DNA from: Chondrus crispus
Taxonomy: Eukaryota > Rhodophyta > Florideophyceae > Gigartinales > Gigartinaceae
Reading direction: 5' to 3'
DNA length: 64,000 nt
NCBI RefSeq assembly: GCF_000350225.1
Contig: NW_005178978.1
Coordinates: forward strand, 124,001-188,000
The notes under the pieces were generated by a model. That model saw nothing but the letters and a program-made list of their open reading frames with translations, did not search any database and was not told the origin of the DNA. The translations under genes and the position numbers were made by a program. Below are positions 23,101 to 34,396 of the stretch, piece after piece. Positions within the stretch are counted from its first letter, which is position 1; every line of letters begins with the position of its first letter.

Positions 23101-24125
23101 AGTTTTTATTTTAATTATTAATTTATTTAGTTAATTAGTCAGTATTAATTTTGCTTACATTAGATTAGATCTAGGATCTAGCGCCTCGAGCTACTGTAGT
23201 GGGTCCGGCGGAGCGATATATACCTTAGCCCTCTGACCACCAAGTCAGTAAAGGTAACCCGAGTTGTCAGAGTTGAATATCGCCTTGGTCGAAGTCGGTC
23301 TTTCCCAAGACGCTCCCTTTTACCACAGATTACGTTATCCTTTGCGCTCGCGGGTTGCCTGTCCTTTTCCTTTATTTCACCTATCCCTTTCTATTTATAT
23401 CTCTATTTCTATTCCCTTATCTTGTGTCGGTTCCACAGTGCCTGATTTCGATCCGCATTGTGACGACTGGAGTCATCGGGCTGTTGTGTTGGTTCTTTTG
23501 TTAGTTGTTGGTGCCATCGGCTTTGGTTGCGACCGGACCGGTGTAGGTGTCTTAGCCATCGGGCGACACGTGGGTGTAGCGCTGCTACTTGTTTACGTCC
23601 ATTGAAGGAGGCTGTGGTGACGACGTCTCCCTCGAAGGTCCTGTTGTGTACACAGGACAGTGTTGGTTCTATCGGATACAGGTTGCGACCGTTCCGGTGT
23701 CGGTACTTTGCCATCGGGCAGTACGGAAGTGTACCGCTGCTACGTGTTTGCTAATTCCCGTCGGGCTGCGTTGTGACGCCCCTTCGAAGACCTTATCAAG
23801 GGTATAAGGTGTATCAGGCGCTCAGCGAGCATTGGCTTTACGACCCATCGGGCCCGGCTTTGTAATCACCGCCCCGAATTCGCCGAGCAGCTGCCTGTAC
23901 AAGACTCTACCACCATTCGTCCCGGGGCGGGCCTCTTCCTTTTGCCCCCCCCCCTTATCAGGTACTTGAGCTACTGTGGGCCGCAAACCCACTTAAAGGG
24001 AAAGGGAGAATCGGACACTCCGTAGGGCTGTGCGGTCGGCAACTCTTGTTGGTTGTTGTTGGTTGGTTGTGTTGTTGCTGGACCGTTGGACCCTGGTTCC
24101 GGCCTGACAGGCACATTGCACTACA
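23101..24125 (-). repeat. upstream repeat of accessory ORF copy 1, starts TGTAGTGCAATG
   Basis: On the minus strand it begins TGTAGTGCAATGTGCC at 24125, runs through a ~150-170 bp tandem unit containing the GTAGC-AGC-GCTAC dyad (near 23578 and 23730) and GACCGGACCGGTGT, then CGCCTTGGTC, a TATA-like run and AT-rich leader. The same order is found at 41354-42298 in front of copy 3. It opens with nearly the same bases as the chromovirus LTR (TGTAGTGCACTG), so it may be the LTR or 5' end of a related element. Confidence 0.75.
23216..23222 (-). promoter_or_regulatory. TATA-like element of accessory ORF copy 1
   Basis: A short TATATAT run in the minus-strand leader, conserved at the equivalent place (42173-42180) in front of copy 3, about 115-130 bases before each open frame. 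Confidence 0.45.
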
Positions 24126-24285
24126 ATGGGACAACTCGGAGCCGGTCACCATAGCTAATACATCTAACGGTCGGTGCGTGAGGGAAAGTCGCAGGGAGGA
24201 GAGATATAGAAAGGGAAAGTAGGTCAGGGAACAGGATACTCGGATACACGAGGGTATCGACTGCTTCTAGGTCGGGAGACCAAAA
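24126..24285 (-). mobile_element. truncated start of a leftward chromovirus (PBS and first gag codons)
   Basis: Next to the reverse LTR lies the primer-binding site (24270-24282, minus-strand TGGTCTCCCGACC), then the same untranslated leader as in the intact element, and the gag ATG at 24152 with MVTGSELSH. After nine codons the sequence changes abruptly into the TGTAGTGCAATG repeat. The rest of gag and all of pol are absent here, which fits an insertion followed by loss, or a recombination. Confidence 0.7.
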
Positions 24286-24907
24286 TGTCGTGCACTACAG
24301 CCACGTGTGGCGGGCTCTAGGCAGAGCGACGCGCGTTCGGACGCGTAAAGGGATGACTGGAGACCACCCGGTGGATGACCGGAACCGCGATCCGGGCACG
24401 GCTTGCGCGGTAGAATGGTAGAAGTAGAGTCAGCGATAAAGAGGAAGAATTAAAAGAAAAGCAGAGCTAACGGAGCGTACAGCACAGTAGTTAACGTAGG
24501 GCTCGCGCGGGTGGGTCGACGCGCGCGGGGAAGGCAGTTGGGATTCTACGGGTGTAGATGGCTCGGTCGGTAGGGGCGAGACAGTACCGAGTCGAGGCTA
24601 CAACCTAGAATGCATAAACCAGGGTAAAAGACCCGAGGCTGTGTGCCTCTTTACTTTGATTATCGGGTTGACTATATAGTCCTCGTCGCCGTATTGGCGA
24701 AGCTAAATTACACTATAAATTAGAGTAACTAGAATATACGGGTGTAGCCCCGAGGTGTGGCAGCGGTATTACACGTGTCCACCGGTGGTGGGGATCTGGC
24801 CTAGGGACCGGGGAAGTCTACGTGTAGCCATGGTACACGTGGTGGTGGTCCAGCGCGATTTTGGCTGGTAGGGACAGCTTTCCCGCTATAGTGTACAGTG
24901 CACTACA
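24286..24907 (-). repeat. LTR of the chromovirus family, reverse orientation
   Basis: It runs TGTCG...CTACA on the plus strand, i.e. TGTAGTGCACTG...CACGACA on the minus strand, and matches the two LTRs at 25351 and 36661 in order throughout. It is more diverged from them than they are from each other. It is the 5' LTR of the truncated leftward element. Confidence 0.85.
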
Positions 24908-25350
24908 GCTGTGACACTTGATATTCGCTCATAGGGTGTGCGAGTTCAGTCTTCGTCGCGTTTTTGCGCTCATTGCCAACTGTGGTCTGTTTGGAGCACG
25001 CATTTTGAGATACGGTGACGTTCTCCTCGTCGCGTGTGATATCCAAACATTTGCATTCTACATGGGGCTCTGGGATTCTCGTGATTGGGGCGTTTTTGCG
25101 ATCTTGGCCTCCTCTTCGCTTTAGGACTACTGTATAATTTTTTGGGCATCGTTTGTGCCCAGTCGGCTAATTTCGTTGCGCTATACAAGAGTGAAGAGTG
25201 TTGCATGGAATGTGTGTGGTCCAGAATGTTTTCCCGTAGCCGAGGGACGAATGGTTTGTCCCAGTATTTACCAAACTCGACATCTCTGTAGATCTGGAGG
25301 GTGGCTTTGCAAATGTGGTCTGATTTGCCTGGAATTATTCCAGACAAATC

Positions 25351-25997
25351 TGTATTGCGCTGTACTCGGCACCGGGACAGCTGTCCTAATCCCGCCAAAA
25401 TCGCGCTCGCCACCGCCACGTGTACCACGGGTACACGTGGACTCCCTGCCGCGCGACCGGACCTCCCCGTGGACACGTGTAATCCCTCCGCAACCCATAG
25501 GGCCAATGGGGGCTGTTCTTGGTCCCCTCGGGGCTATACCCGTTATTTCCTAGTTATTCTAATTTACAGTATAATTTAGCTTCGCCATTACGGCGACGGG
25601 GGACTATATAGTCAACCCGATATTCAAAGTAAAGAGGCACGAAGCCTCGGGTCTTTTACCATGGTTTCTGGATTCCAGGTTGTAGCCTCGACTCGGTACT
25701 GGCTCGCCCATACCGACCGAGCCATCTACACCCCTGGAATCCCAACTGCCTTCCCCGCGCGCGTCGATCCCCCCGCGCGAGACCTACGTTAACTACGGTG
25801 CTGTCCGTCCTGCTAGCTCTGTTTTTCTCTTAATTCCACCCCCTTTTATTGCTGACTACCTTGCTACTTTTCTACCGCGCAAGCCGCAGCCGGATCCCGG
25901 GTCCGGTCATTCACCGGGTGGTCTCCCGAAATTCCTTACGCGTCCGAACGCGCGTCGCTCTGCCTGCAGCCGCCACACGTAGCTGTACTGCATGACA
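25351..25997 (+). repeat. 5' LTR of the chromovirus
   Basis: 647 bp, TGTATTGCGC...GCATGACA. It is bounded on the left by the duplication AAATC and on the right by a three-base gap and the PBS. It contains the short inverted blocks CACGTGTACC/GGTACACGTG. Confidence 0.92.
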
Positions 25998-26000
25998 TTC

Positions 26001-26013
26001 TGGTCTCCCGACC
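26001..26013 (+). promoter_or_regulatory. primer-binding site
   Basis: TGGTCTCCCGACC starts three bases after the LTR. The leading TGG fits the CCA end of a tRNA. The same 13 bases sit at the equivalent place in the reverse copy (24270-24282). The tRNA species was not identified. Confidence 0.75.
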
Positions 26014-26118
26014 TAGAAACAGTCGATACTCTCGTGCATCCGAGTGTCCTCTTTCTTCCCTGACCTACTTCCCTCTCTGTCTATCTGCCCTCACGCACCG
26101 ACCGTAGGTGTATTCTTC

Positions 26119-28170
26119 ATGGTGACAGGCTCCGAGTCGTCCCATGACACTCGTCCGAGAGACGTCCCAGCGCCCATCGCGGCGTGGATCACGCGGAACC
26201 GCTGCGAAGGCCTCCGTGAAGCCAAGAGGTTCTCTCTCAACTTAATCGAGGAGAAACTCAACTCGCACACCGCCAAGATACGCGAGATGTTGGACAGCCT
26301 TGTTGCTGGTAAGATCGCCGCTCAGGCGGAGGTACAGTCCCAACAGGGACGTGATCGCCTCGCCGCACTAGAAGGCGTTCTCACGCGAGCGTGGCAGAAG
26401 GACATCGGGTCCACTGTCGACAAGACGCTCCTTCCTCTATGGGAGGAAGTAGATCGCCTGACGCAGGAAGTCAACGACCTCCGTCGGCGTAACCCCGCCT
26501 TGGAATCGGCGCAAACACGACCCGTCCCCGCTAGGCAAGACGAGTCGACCGTGTCGAAGCCAAGATCTAACCCGCAGTTACATGCGTTACAACCGTTGGA
26601 CGAAAATCTACTGTTTCCCGACGTCACCAAATCGGCCCTCACGGCCGCCGGGATTCCGCTCCCCGATCCCCTGACGATAAAGGGACAACGGGACCCTATC
26701 CCAGACCTAGCGACCGCCCGAGGCCCGTCGCCAAGATCGTCCCGTGACAAGAAGGTCAAGACCAAAGGCCACCGTCACAAGTCCGGCCACGGAAGCCGAC
26801 CTGGACCGGAGGATTTCCCCGGTTACTCGGGTGGATCCCCGCCCTCAGCTTCAGAATCCGACTCCGATTCGGACTCCGAAGCCGAGGCATTCACGGTACC
26901 ACAACCGACCTTCGGCCCTAAGCCGAAGGGTGTCACGGTGTGGAAACCGACCAACCACCGCTTCCGAGGCCCGTGTAATTATCGAGCTTACCGTCTCGTG
27001 AATACCGACCCCACCGTCGATGCAAAGGTATACGCCATGACGCGTAAGCGCGTGCAATATCTCCTCGTCGTAATGGGAGAGTACAAGTTTAACGGGTCCG
27101 ACCGGATCGAAGTCATCAGCTTTTTGGCTAGATGTAAGGAGAATTTCGACAACGCCGAAATGTCGGAGGCAATGGTTCTCATGGCCTTGCCGCATCTCCT
27201 CAACCCGCCGGTGAAGGAGGCGTATGAATCCCATCGAGGATATTTCCGACGAAATCAAGGGATTGCGTCGTGGCCAGCAGCAGTGAACTGGTTGCTTCGT
27301 ACGTATGCTACGAATATTCAGATCGAGCAAGCGCTCTCTGCGGTCCGGGATTTACGCCAAAAACCCGGCGAAGTTGAGACCGAGTATGCGACTCGTATGT
27401 TAACCGCCCTCGCGCGGTGTGGGGACATCCATTCTCCCTATGAACGCACTACCTTGTTCATAGAGGGCCTCCTTCCGGCGATCAAGCCGTTGGCCGAAGC
27501 CCGCGCTCAAGGGGCGGCCTACCGCGCGCAGACTGCTGGCGGAAGAAGACGCATCGACTTCGCGAGACCCGCCGCCAAGCAAGTGTTGGCGATGACAGAC
27601 AGTATGCCCTCATCGACAACCGCGGGTCTGACCCCGAGCTATCATACCGGCCTGGACGCCGAGAACTTCCTCGCCAATGACGAGCCTCTCGCCGCCGCAG
27701 CTGGGTCACCGTCCTTTCCCACCGAGGGATCCTCATTCAGCGACAAGGATTCGTTGTTCTACGGAGAGCGGCAGCCGACCTACAAGGACCCGCCCCGGTT
27801 TCCGAGACCGCGCGAGAAGTCTCCCGGTTGGGCCGGTCGAGAGGGAACCCGGGGCATGAAGACACCTTCCCCGCAAATCATCTGCTACACATGCTGCAAA
27901 GTCGGGGATCATATTAACCCCGACTGTAGCATGAAGGTGCGCGATGTGTCGCTCGTCTCTCATAATTTTGAGAAGCTCACGGTGGCACAGAAGGCCCGTG
28001 TTCCGGCAGACGCGTACTTGCGCGCTGTAGCCCTCCTCAGTCTCGAGGCTAATCGGCTGATCGCACCCGTCGTGCCGTCGAAGTCTCCCTCCGCTTCGGA
28101 GAAGTCAAGCCCCCTAGCGGTAAGACCGCACCTCCGAAAAACTAAGAGACCCACAGCTGAAAATCGCTGA
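26119..28170 (+). CDS. chromovirus Gag
   Basis: I choose ATG 26119 (MVTGSESSHD) because the same codon and context are kept in the truncated copy at 24152; the open frame upstream has only a GTG start. The product has ~683 residues: a helical, coiled-coil-like N-terminal region (~30-140), a Pro/Ser/Asp-rich linker with a run of alternating Asp and Ser, a capsid-like domain around ~290-470 (LRTYATNIQIEQALSAVRD), and a Cys/His cluster CYTCCKVGDHINPDC near the C-terminus. That cluster has spacing C-x2-C-x5-H-x4-C (or C-x3-C-x4-H-x4-C), off from the canonical zinc knuckle. It packages element RNA in a particle. It ends at TGA 28168, in the same frame as pol. Confidence 0.8.
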   Translation: MVTGSESSHDTRPRDVPAPIAAWITRNRCEGLREAKRFSLNLIEEKLNSHTAKIREMLDSLVAGKIAAQAEVQSQQGRDRLAALEGVLTRAWQKDIGSTVDKTLLPLWEEVDRLTQEVNDLRRRNPALESAQTRPVPARQDESTVSKPRSNPQLHALQPLDENLLFPDVTKSALTAAGIPLPDPLTIKGQRDPIPDLATARGPSPRSSRDKKVKTKGHRHKSGHGSRPGPEDFPGYSGGSPPSASESDSDSDSEAEAFTVPQPTFGPKPKGVTVWKPTNHRFRGPCNYRAYRLVNTDPTVDAKVYAMTRKRVQYLLVVMGEYKFNGSDRIEVISFLARCKENFDNAEMSEAMVLMALPHLLNPPVKEAYESHRGYFRRNQGIASWPAAVNWLLRTYATNIQIEQALSAVRDLRQKPGEVETEYATRMLTALARCGDIHSPYERTTLFIEGLLPAIKPLAEARAQGAAYRAQTAGGRRRIDFARPAAKQVLAMTDSMPSSTTAGLTPSYHTGLDAENFLANDEPLAAAAGSPSFPTEGSSFSDKDSLFYGERQPTYKDPPRFPRPREKSPGWAGREGTRGMKTPSPQIICYTCCKVGDHINPDCSMKVRDVSLVSHNFEKLTVAQKARVPADAYLRAVALLSLEANRLIAPVVPSKSPSASEKSSPLAVRPHLRKTKRPTAENR

Positions 28171-31100
28171 CATTCCATCGCTGGGCACCGCGTCACCCCG
28201 CCCCCGAAGCCGGCGATCCGCGTCTTGGGACGGAGACACGCTCGCCAAGCGAGCCCCTCCAACCCCGATCCGACGGGCATGGGGGCGCTCCGCCGACCGT
28301 GGCTTCTTAACAACGGGAGGCGCTCCCCCGATGACAAGGCCGTCGAGCCAGTTTGTACACTGTCTCGACGTAATTACAAGGTCTACGCCGACCTTGGGCT
28401 CACCACCTCCATCATGGTGCGTCAACTCATCATCCTGGACACGGGTGCCGGCTCCAATTTTGTCCGCGCCGACACCCTGCCCAAAGGATGGGAGAGCTTA
28501 ATCGAACTGGGGGAAGTCCCAACGATCGCCGACGCGAATGGGCGGCCGTTACGAACAAGCGGGTCCATCACCCTCGTTGTTCGACTAGCAACTCGCACCA
28601 TGAAATGCAAGTTCATCGTGTGCGAGTGCCTGCCAGACCCCGTCATCCTGGGCTGTGACTTTAACGACTAGTTTGTCGAGGCCATCTATCCACGTCGGAA
28701 GGTGGTCGAGCTCGATGATGGGACGAAAGTCCCCATCGTGAGAAAACCGGCAATTCGTCGAGCCGAAGCACCTCCGCTTCCCTCGGAGCAGGAGTATGAA
28801 AACGACCCGGGTCGAGTTTCCCCCAAACTCAAGGTTTCTCGCCGGTTATCATACAACCCAGGACGCAAGCCTGGTTCCATGTGACCAACGGTCGAACGGG
28901 TCTTTCCGTATTGGAACCCAACCCGCAGCTATATGCGAAACACCGCGTCTCCTTGTCGAATGGGGTCGCGCACATCACCGCACTTCGAGAGTTCAAGGTC
29001 TTGGTAGCCAACTTTGCTTCAGCCCCCAAGCGCCTCTCGAAGAACCAGGTGCTGGGGTACGTTACCCCTCATCCGCGTGTCATGATACGCACCGCGATGC
29101 CTCTCGACGACCTCCTAGCGGCGGAATTTACAGAAGGGGACAAGCCCCAATCTGAGAAGAGGGAGAAGCTCCCCTCGGCTTCGTCGAAGGAAGAACCCCA
29201 AGAGATTGACGCTGTCTCCCTCCAACATCTGCCGTCGCATGTCCGCACGCGAGTACGTGACATGCTTACGCCGTACTCCTGTATGTGGAGTGGCGATCTC
29301 GGGGAAGTCCGGGCTACGCAGCACCGGATCGAACTCAACCCCGGCTCGAAGCCGTTTCGATGTCAGCCATATCGGGCTGGACCACGGTCTCGACAAGCCG
29401 AACAAGACGCTGTGGATGGGATGATCTCAAGCGGGGTCATCTCCCGATCACAATCAGAGTAGGCATCCCCGGTGGTTCTCATCCCCAAACCGGATGGATC
29501 CCTCCGTTTCTGCGTCGATTACAGACGTCGGAACGCGATGACAGTACGGGACACTTACTAGATTCCTCGCATGGACGAGTGTCTGGACTCGCTCGGCGAA
29601 GCAAACGTGTTCACAACTCTAGATTGTAACTCGGGTTATTGGCAAATCCTCGTTGCGGAAGAAGACCGTCCGAAAACCACGTTCACGTGTCATGCCGGTA
29701 CTTATCAATTTAACCGAATGCCGTTCGGGCTAATGAACGCGCCCGCCACATTCCAACGGATGTTGGTCATTCTCCTCTCCGGATACCGATGGAAGAGCTG
29801 CCTCATCTATTTAGATGACATTATCATATTCTCGAAGGATTATGAAACTCATCTCAAGGATGTCAAGGTTATTCTCTCTGCGTTACAACAAGAGGGGTTA
29901 TCACTGAAATTGAACAAGTGTAAATTCTTTCAGGACTCCGTGGAGTACCTGGGCCACATCATTAGACCCGGGGAACTTCATGTCTACCCGAATAATGTCT
30001 CGGCTTTGGCCGAGGCCAAGCCGCCACGAACCCAGACCGAGCTCCGCTCGTTTCTGGGTATGTGTAACGTGTACCGACGTTTCGTCGACCACTTCGCCAA
30101 GATTGCGGCGCCGTTGACGTCCATGCTCAAGAGGGGGGAGCCCAGTCGGCTCCCCGAACTGGACGAAGACCGCAGGTCTGCCTTCGAAGCTCTGAATACT
30201 TGCCTGATTTCCACACCGGTATTGCGACTACCGCGGCTGGGGCTACCGTATTCCCTCGACACGGATGCATCCGACGCCCAACTCGGTTGTAAGTTATTAC
30301 AGCAACACGAGGATGGTAACAGATACCCTGTCGGGTTCTGGTCGCGAACGCTCTTGTCGGCGGAAAGGAATTACTCCACGATGGGGAAAGAATGTTTGGC
30401 CATTGTATGGGTCATTCAGACGCTGCTTCCCTACTTGGAACGCGAGCGATTCACGGTTAACACCGACCATCATTCCCGTCGCTGGTTAATGAATCTCGCC
30501 GACCCAAGCGGGCGTCTAGCACGGTGGCCCTTGCGCCTAGCCGAGTTTGACTTCGACGTTACGTACGTGAAGGGCATCAAGAATTGTCTCGCCGACGCCC
30601 TCAGTCGAATACCGTCTACAGGGGGCACAACCGTCCCCATCGACGAAGAAATACCGTGCTTGTCCGTTTTGGAGTTTCACGAAGACAAGCGGGAAGTGGA
30701 ATCCAAGGAGTGGGACGACGACATTCACGACGGATGCTTTGCCCTTGCCCCCCCGGCTTCCAAGGCCGCAATTACACACGACGAGATTGTACTCGCTCAA
30801 CACTCCGACCCGTTCTGTAAGGAGATCGCTTCCTATCTTAAGAAGGGGGAGGGTGTGGCCCAAATTCGCCTTTCCAAGTTCTTCATGAACAAGGAAGGGG
30901 TACTGTGTCGGAAAGCGCACCTTGACGGTGTTGAGCAAATCGTCGTACCAACCACTCTGCGCGAGCGAGTGTTGTATATGGCGCATTATCCCGCCGCCTC
31001 GGGACATCCCGGAGGCAGGCGTCTGTTCTGCACATTAAGACAACGGTACTACTGGCCGAGTATGTCCGTCGACGCATACGCCACAGCCAGAAGGTGCTCC

Positions 31101-33105
31101 GACTGTGCGAAAGAGCGCATTAAATTGCGTAAGCACAACGCGAAGTTGAAAACGTTCCCTCCGATGGGACCCTTGGAGTTTATCGGTATTGACATCCTAG
31201 GCGAACTCCCCAGAACCCCAAGAGGCAATCGATACCTCTTGGTAATATCTGATCGTTACACAAAGCTGACCCAAACGGTGCCGCTTAAGAGAATTACCGC
31301 CGAGACCGTTGCTCAGGCGTTCGTCACACACTGGGTCTTCGTATACGGAGCCCCAGTGAAGCTACTCTCCGACAATGGGAGCCAATTCACGTCAAGGTTC
31401 TTCCTTGCCGTGTGCAAAATCCTTCGCGTCGAAAGCGTGTTCACCACAGCTTATCACTCCCAAGCTAATGGACAAGTGGAGAGGTTCAATCGCACCCTGG
31501 TGTCCTCCCTACGGCACTACCTAGCCGACAACCAACGCGATTGGGACCAGTTCACGGACGCGCTAACCTACGGTTACAATTGTACCGTGAATCGCATAAT
31601 CGGCATGAAGCCGTTTGATCTTGTGTTATCCCGGACACCGTCGCCGCTTTCCATCCAACAAACCCCTACACTGGAACAGGATGTCTCGCGGACGCAATAT
31701 AAGCTCCGTTTCTTAACGTGGTTACGCGGGTTAATGTCAACAGCCCGCGACACGCTGCCCGCCGGTCATGACCACTATAAACGCGACTTCGATAAGAGAT
31801 TGCGGACGCCGACACCGCACTACGCAATAGGTGATCAAGTCCTCATCGAGCGAGAGACATCCCTGCGAGTGGATGAGAAGACGGATAAGGACCGGGTCAA
31901 TAACAAGTTAGCCCCTCGGACGGAAGGGCCATTCCAGGTGGTGGCCCTAGACGAGCATACAGTGACCATTGTCCGGACTACAGGCCTGAAGGACCGAGTC
32001 TCGAGAGACCGTATTGTGAAAGCCCCTAGTCTCCGAACCGAGCTCATGGACATAACACCCTCGGCGGTGACCACTCCCGTCGAAGCTGAGACGGAACATA
32101 CGCCCCCTCCGGCGATCGAAAGTGACGCCGCTACTCCGCTTCCCATCGGGGTCACGACCCCTCCGAGAGAGAACGAGTTCGACCCAGATGAACCGGGGAT
32201 CAACCCCCCCGCGCCAACTGACACGGACGATCGCCCTACTCGCGATGGGAACGAGATCGAGAACGCAGCGCGCAACGCGACAGTAACCCGACCTTCGGGG
32301 TCAAAACTTGTTACCTGGAACGCAGGGAGCGCCCCTACATCGGGATTAATAGACGCCCGCCGAGGCGACTCGCACCCCCGGATCATATCCAAATTGACTC
32401 CGAGTTCTGGCTCTACGGGTGGACCAACCGGGACACAGTCGACACCTCCTCTTCCCAGGCTACAGCCTCGCGACCAACGTACCGGGAAGACGAGACCGAA
32501 ATCACCACGCTCTCGACAAGCGGATCCCGCACTGAGAGGCGACAAGTCGCCGAGCGAGCAAACACGTAACCACACCGCAAAGTCCCGTGACACGTGGAGA
32601 CGGGACCCTGGGAAAAATCAAAAGAAAATCCGCCCGTCCGAGACCTCCGCACCGGCGGTGGTCACGGACCTCACGTGCGGCCCACGGAAACGCCACCGAG
32701 TACAAGAGAGACCGCAGGGGAGCACATCGCGAACTTAGCGTCTATGTGTACCTTCGGTTACCCTGCCCTCGTTGCCTCGGTACGTCTTCCTCCCCTGTCA
32801 CTCGCGGTTGAGGCCTCCCTTAATGCGCGCCAACCACGCCCTCTACGGCAACGAAACGGCCCCCCCTGACGGACGAGGACCCCAAAACCTACGTGGTCGA
32901 GGCCCTCACCGGGCATAACCCGGGAACGGACGGAATGCCGCTTTTCCGGGTCCGGTGGTATGGGTATACTGCCGAAGACGACACCTGGGAGCCCGCGAAC
33001 CACATCGACTACAATACCATCTTGCGGTTATGTAGACGCAAACGTCTCCCCACACCAAACCTCCAGCTCTGGTCTACCCCTGGTAGCGTCGGGGTCGAAA
33101 ACTAA
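28171..33105 (+). pseudogene. chromovirus Pol: protease, RT, RNase H, integrase, chromodomain (interrupted)
   Basis: Protease with LDTGAGSNF at ~28435-28461. TAG at 28669. A frameshift near 28870. TAG at 29460 (in [14 protein letters not shown], where Trp is expected) and TAG near 29559 (TY*IPRMDEC). From 29571 to 32738 the frame is open for 1,055 codons: RT with LDCNSGYWQI, FGLMNAPATF and YLDDIIIFS; RNase H with DTDASD, TDHHS and the ADALSR end; integrase with a His/Cys zinc region (~30985-31110), GIDILG, SDNGSQF and GQVERFNR as the D,D,E triad. A Pro/Ser/Thr-rich tail follows. After one more shift, 32893-33060 gives a chromodomain (FRVRWYGYTAEDDTWEPANHI), which in this clade steers integration to marked chromatin. 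Confidence 0.88.
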
Positions 33106-33106
33106 A

Positions 33107-33690
33107 TATCCCCCCGCCGCCCCGCGACGTGTGTCGTAATTTTCCCTCAGGATGACACACCGAAGGACGGTCCGATAATTACACTGACCTTCCCGCCCCG
33201 CTGGATGCCGCGTACTGTCCAAAACCTCGAGGGGGAGCTTCCCGCTAGGGCTGCATAACTTTCCTCGATCCTCAGCTCCAAGCTGTGCGACCCCCTTCAA
33301 GGGGAAGAATTCACCGAACTACGTGGATGACACGCCCTCTCGAGAGACGTGACGTACTGCTCCGCGGCCGCACCGTCTCCTCGTGGCATGGTACGCCCGA
33401 ACCGAACCCCGCGCTGGAAGCGAAGGACCGAGGTCCTTCGGAGAGCGGTACCGCCCGGTCACCGGCCGTGCGCCGGGGAGTTTTCGAGAAGTGGCCCACG
33501 ACCTCCCAACGAGGGAAAGGACCCACCGATGATAGGGAGCGAATGACTCGCGTCGTTTCGGGCTGTCAATACCGGTAGGGGACTCATAAGACCTCAGTGG
33601 TACGCTGTGCCCGATATCGGCTCTGGCCGAGTGCTCATGCCGGGAAAAGCCCCTCGACCCCAGAGGTCGTGTAAGGACCGCGAAGGGTCG
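33107..33690 (+). other. chromovirus region after pol, no gene recognised
   Basis: GC-rich sequence with overlapping frames on both strands rich in Arg, Pro and Ser, typical of chance frames in GC-rich DNA. No motif. Confidence 0.4.
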
Positions 33691-33694
33691 GGAT

Positions 33695-34396
33695 ATGCAT
33701 ACTCTAGAGGGGGACGCGAAATCAGCAGACCGGGGGGTCAACTGGCGCTTGCGGCGCAAGCGCTGCTTCCGCAACGACATTAGAGCTTACCAACGAGTCA
33801 ATGATGACCTAAATGGAAAGAAGGGAGACGATTCATTGTTGATCGCGCTGTCTTATAAAGGAAAAGACGAAAACATTGACAGAGGCATGAGGTTCCTTAC
33901 ACCAGACGGGTCTCCTGATGAAGAGTCAGGTGTACTGATGCAAGAGAAAGTGCAGAGGGAGTCAGACTTCGTGGATGACTTCCGATGGAGTCAGGTCGTG
34001 AGATCTTGTATTGCTATGGCCAGAACACAAGGAAAGAGCCACGTCCGCCTATGGATCCACCGGCTTGTAGTGATGGGTGTCGAGAAAGACGAGATAAGTC
34101 GATTGTATGGCCTGTCGCCATGGGAGGAATTTGGACTACGGCCATATGCACTTTTTCCAGTTGTTCGTGTTTACAGCGGCGTGGAAGGGTATTATAGAAC
34201 AGATTTCTGGAGAAAATTGGAGACAGTTCTCGGAGTAGCTGGCAGGGGCCTCGTTGTAGACGATTACATGCTTCGAAAGTATGACAGAACAATTTTCTAT
34301 AGCCCCTCTGTGTATGAAAGGCTTGCGGATGGGGTAAGTTGTATTGGGGGCAAGGGACTATATGTGAGGTCAACGACTTTTGCTTTGGCGACGTAA
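33695..34396 (+). CDS. unknown 233-codon ORF inside the chromovirus
   Basis: Opens with an ATG at 33695 and ends at TAA 34394. Its base composition is clearly less GC-rich than flanking element DNA, and its residues are balanced and ordered (SRLYGLSPWEEFGLRPYA, FPVVRVYSG, FWRKLETVLGVAG, GRGLVVDDYMLRKYD), unlike the Arg/Pro-rich chance frames on each side. It could be captured host sequence or a relic of an older insertion. No family was recognised. A faint resemblance to fungal HET-type domains was judged too weak to use. Confidence 0.45.
   Translation: MHTLEGDAKSADRGVNWRLRRKRCFRNDIRAYQRVNDDLNGKKGDDSLLIALSYKGKDENIDRGMRFLTPDGSPDEESGVLMQEKVQRESDFVDDFRWSQVVRSCIAMARTQGKSHVRLWIHRLVVMGVEKDEISRLYGLSPWEEFGLRPYALFPVVRVYSGVEGYYRTDFWRKLETVLGVAGRGLVVDDYMLRKYDRTIFYSPSVYERLADGVSCIGGKGLYVRSTTFALAT

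Noticed and set aside
13140-24907. One large leftward LTR element bounded by the LTR-like copies at 13918-15115 and 24286-24907
   Set aside because: The accessory ORF between them has the opposite relative orientation to that in the intact chromovirus, no pol lies between, and the left copy is much more diverged and disrupted.
33695-34396. HET-like domain in the unknown ORF
   Set aside because: Only a loose similarity in spacing of aromatic and Arg residues. Key blocks could not be matched.
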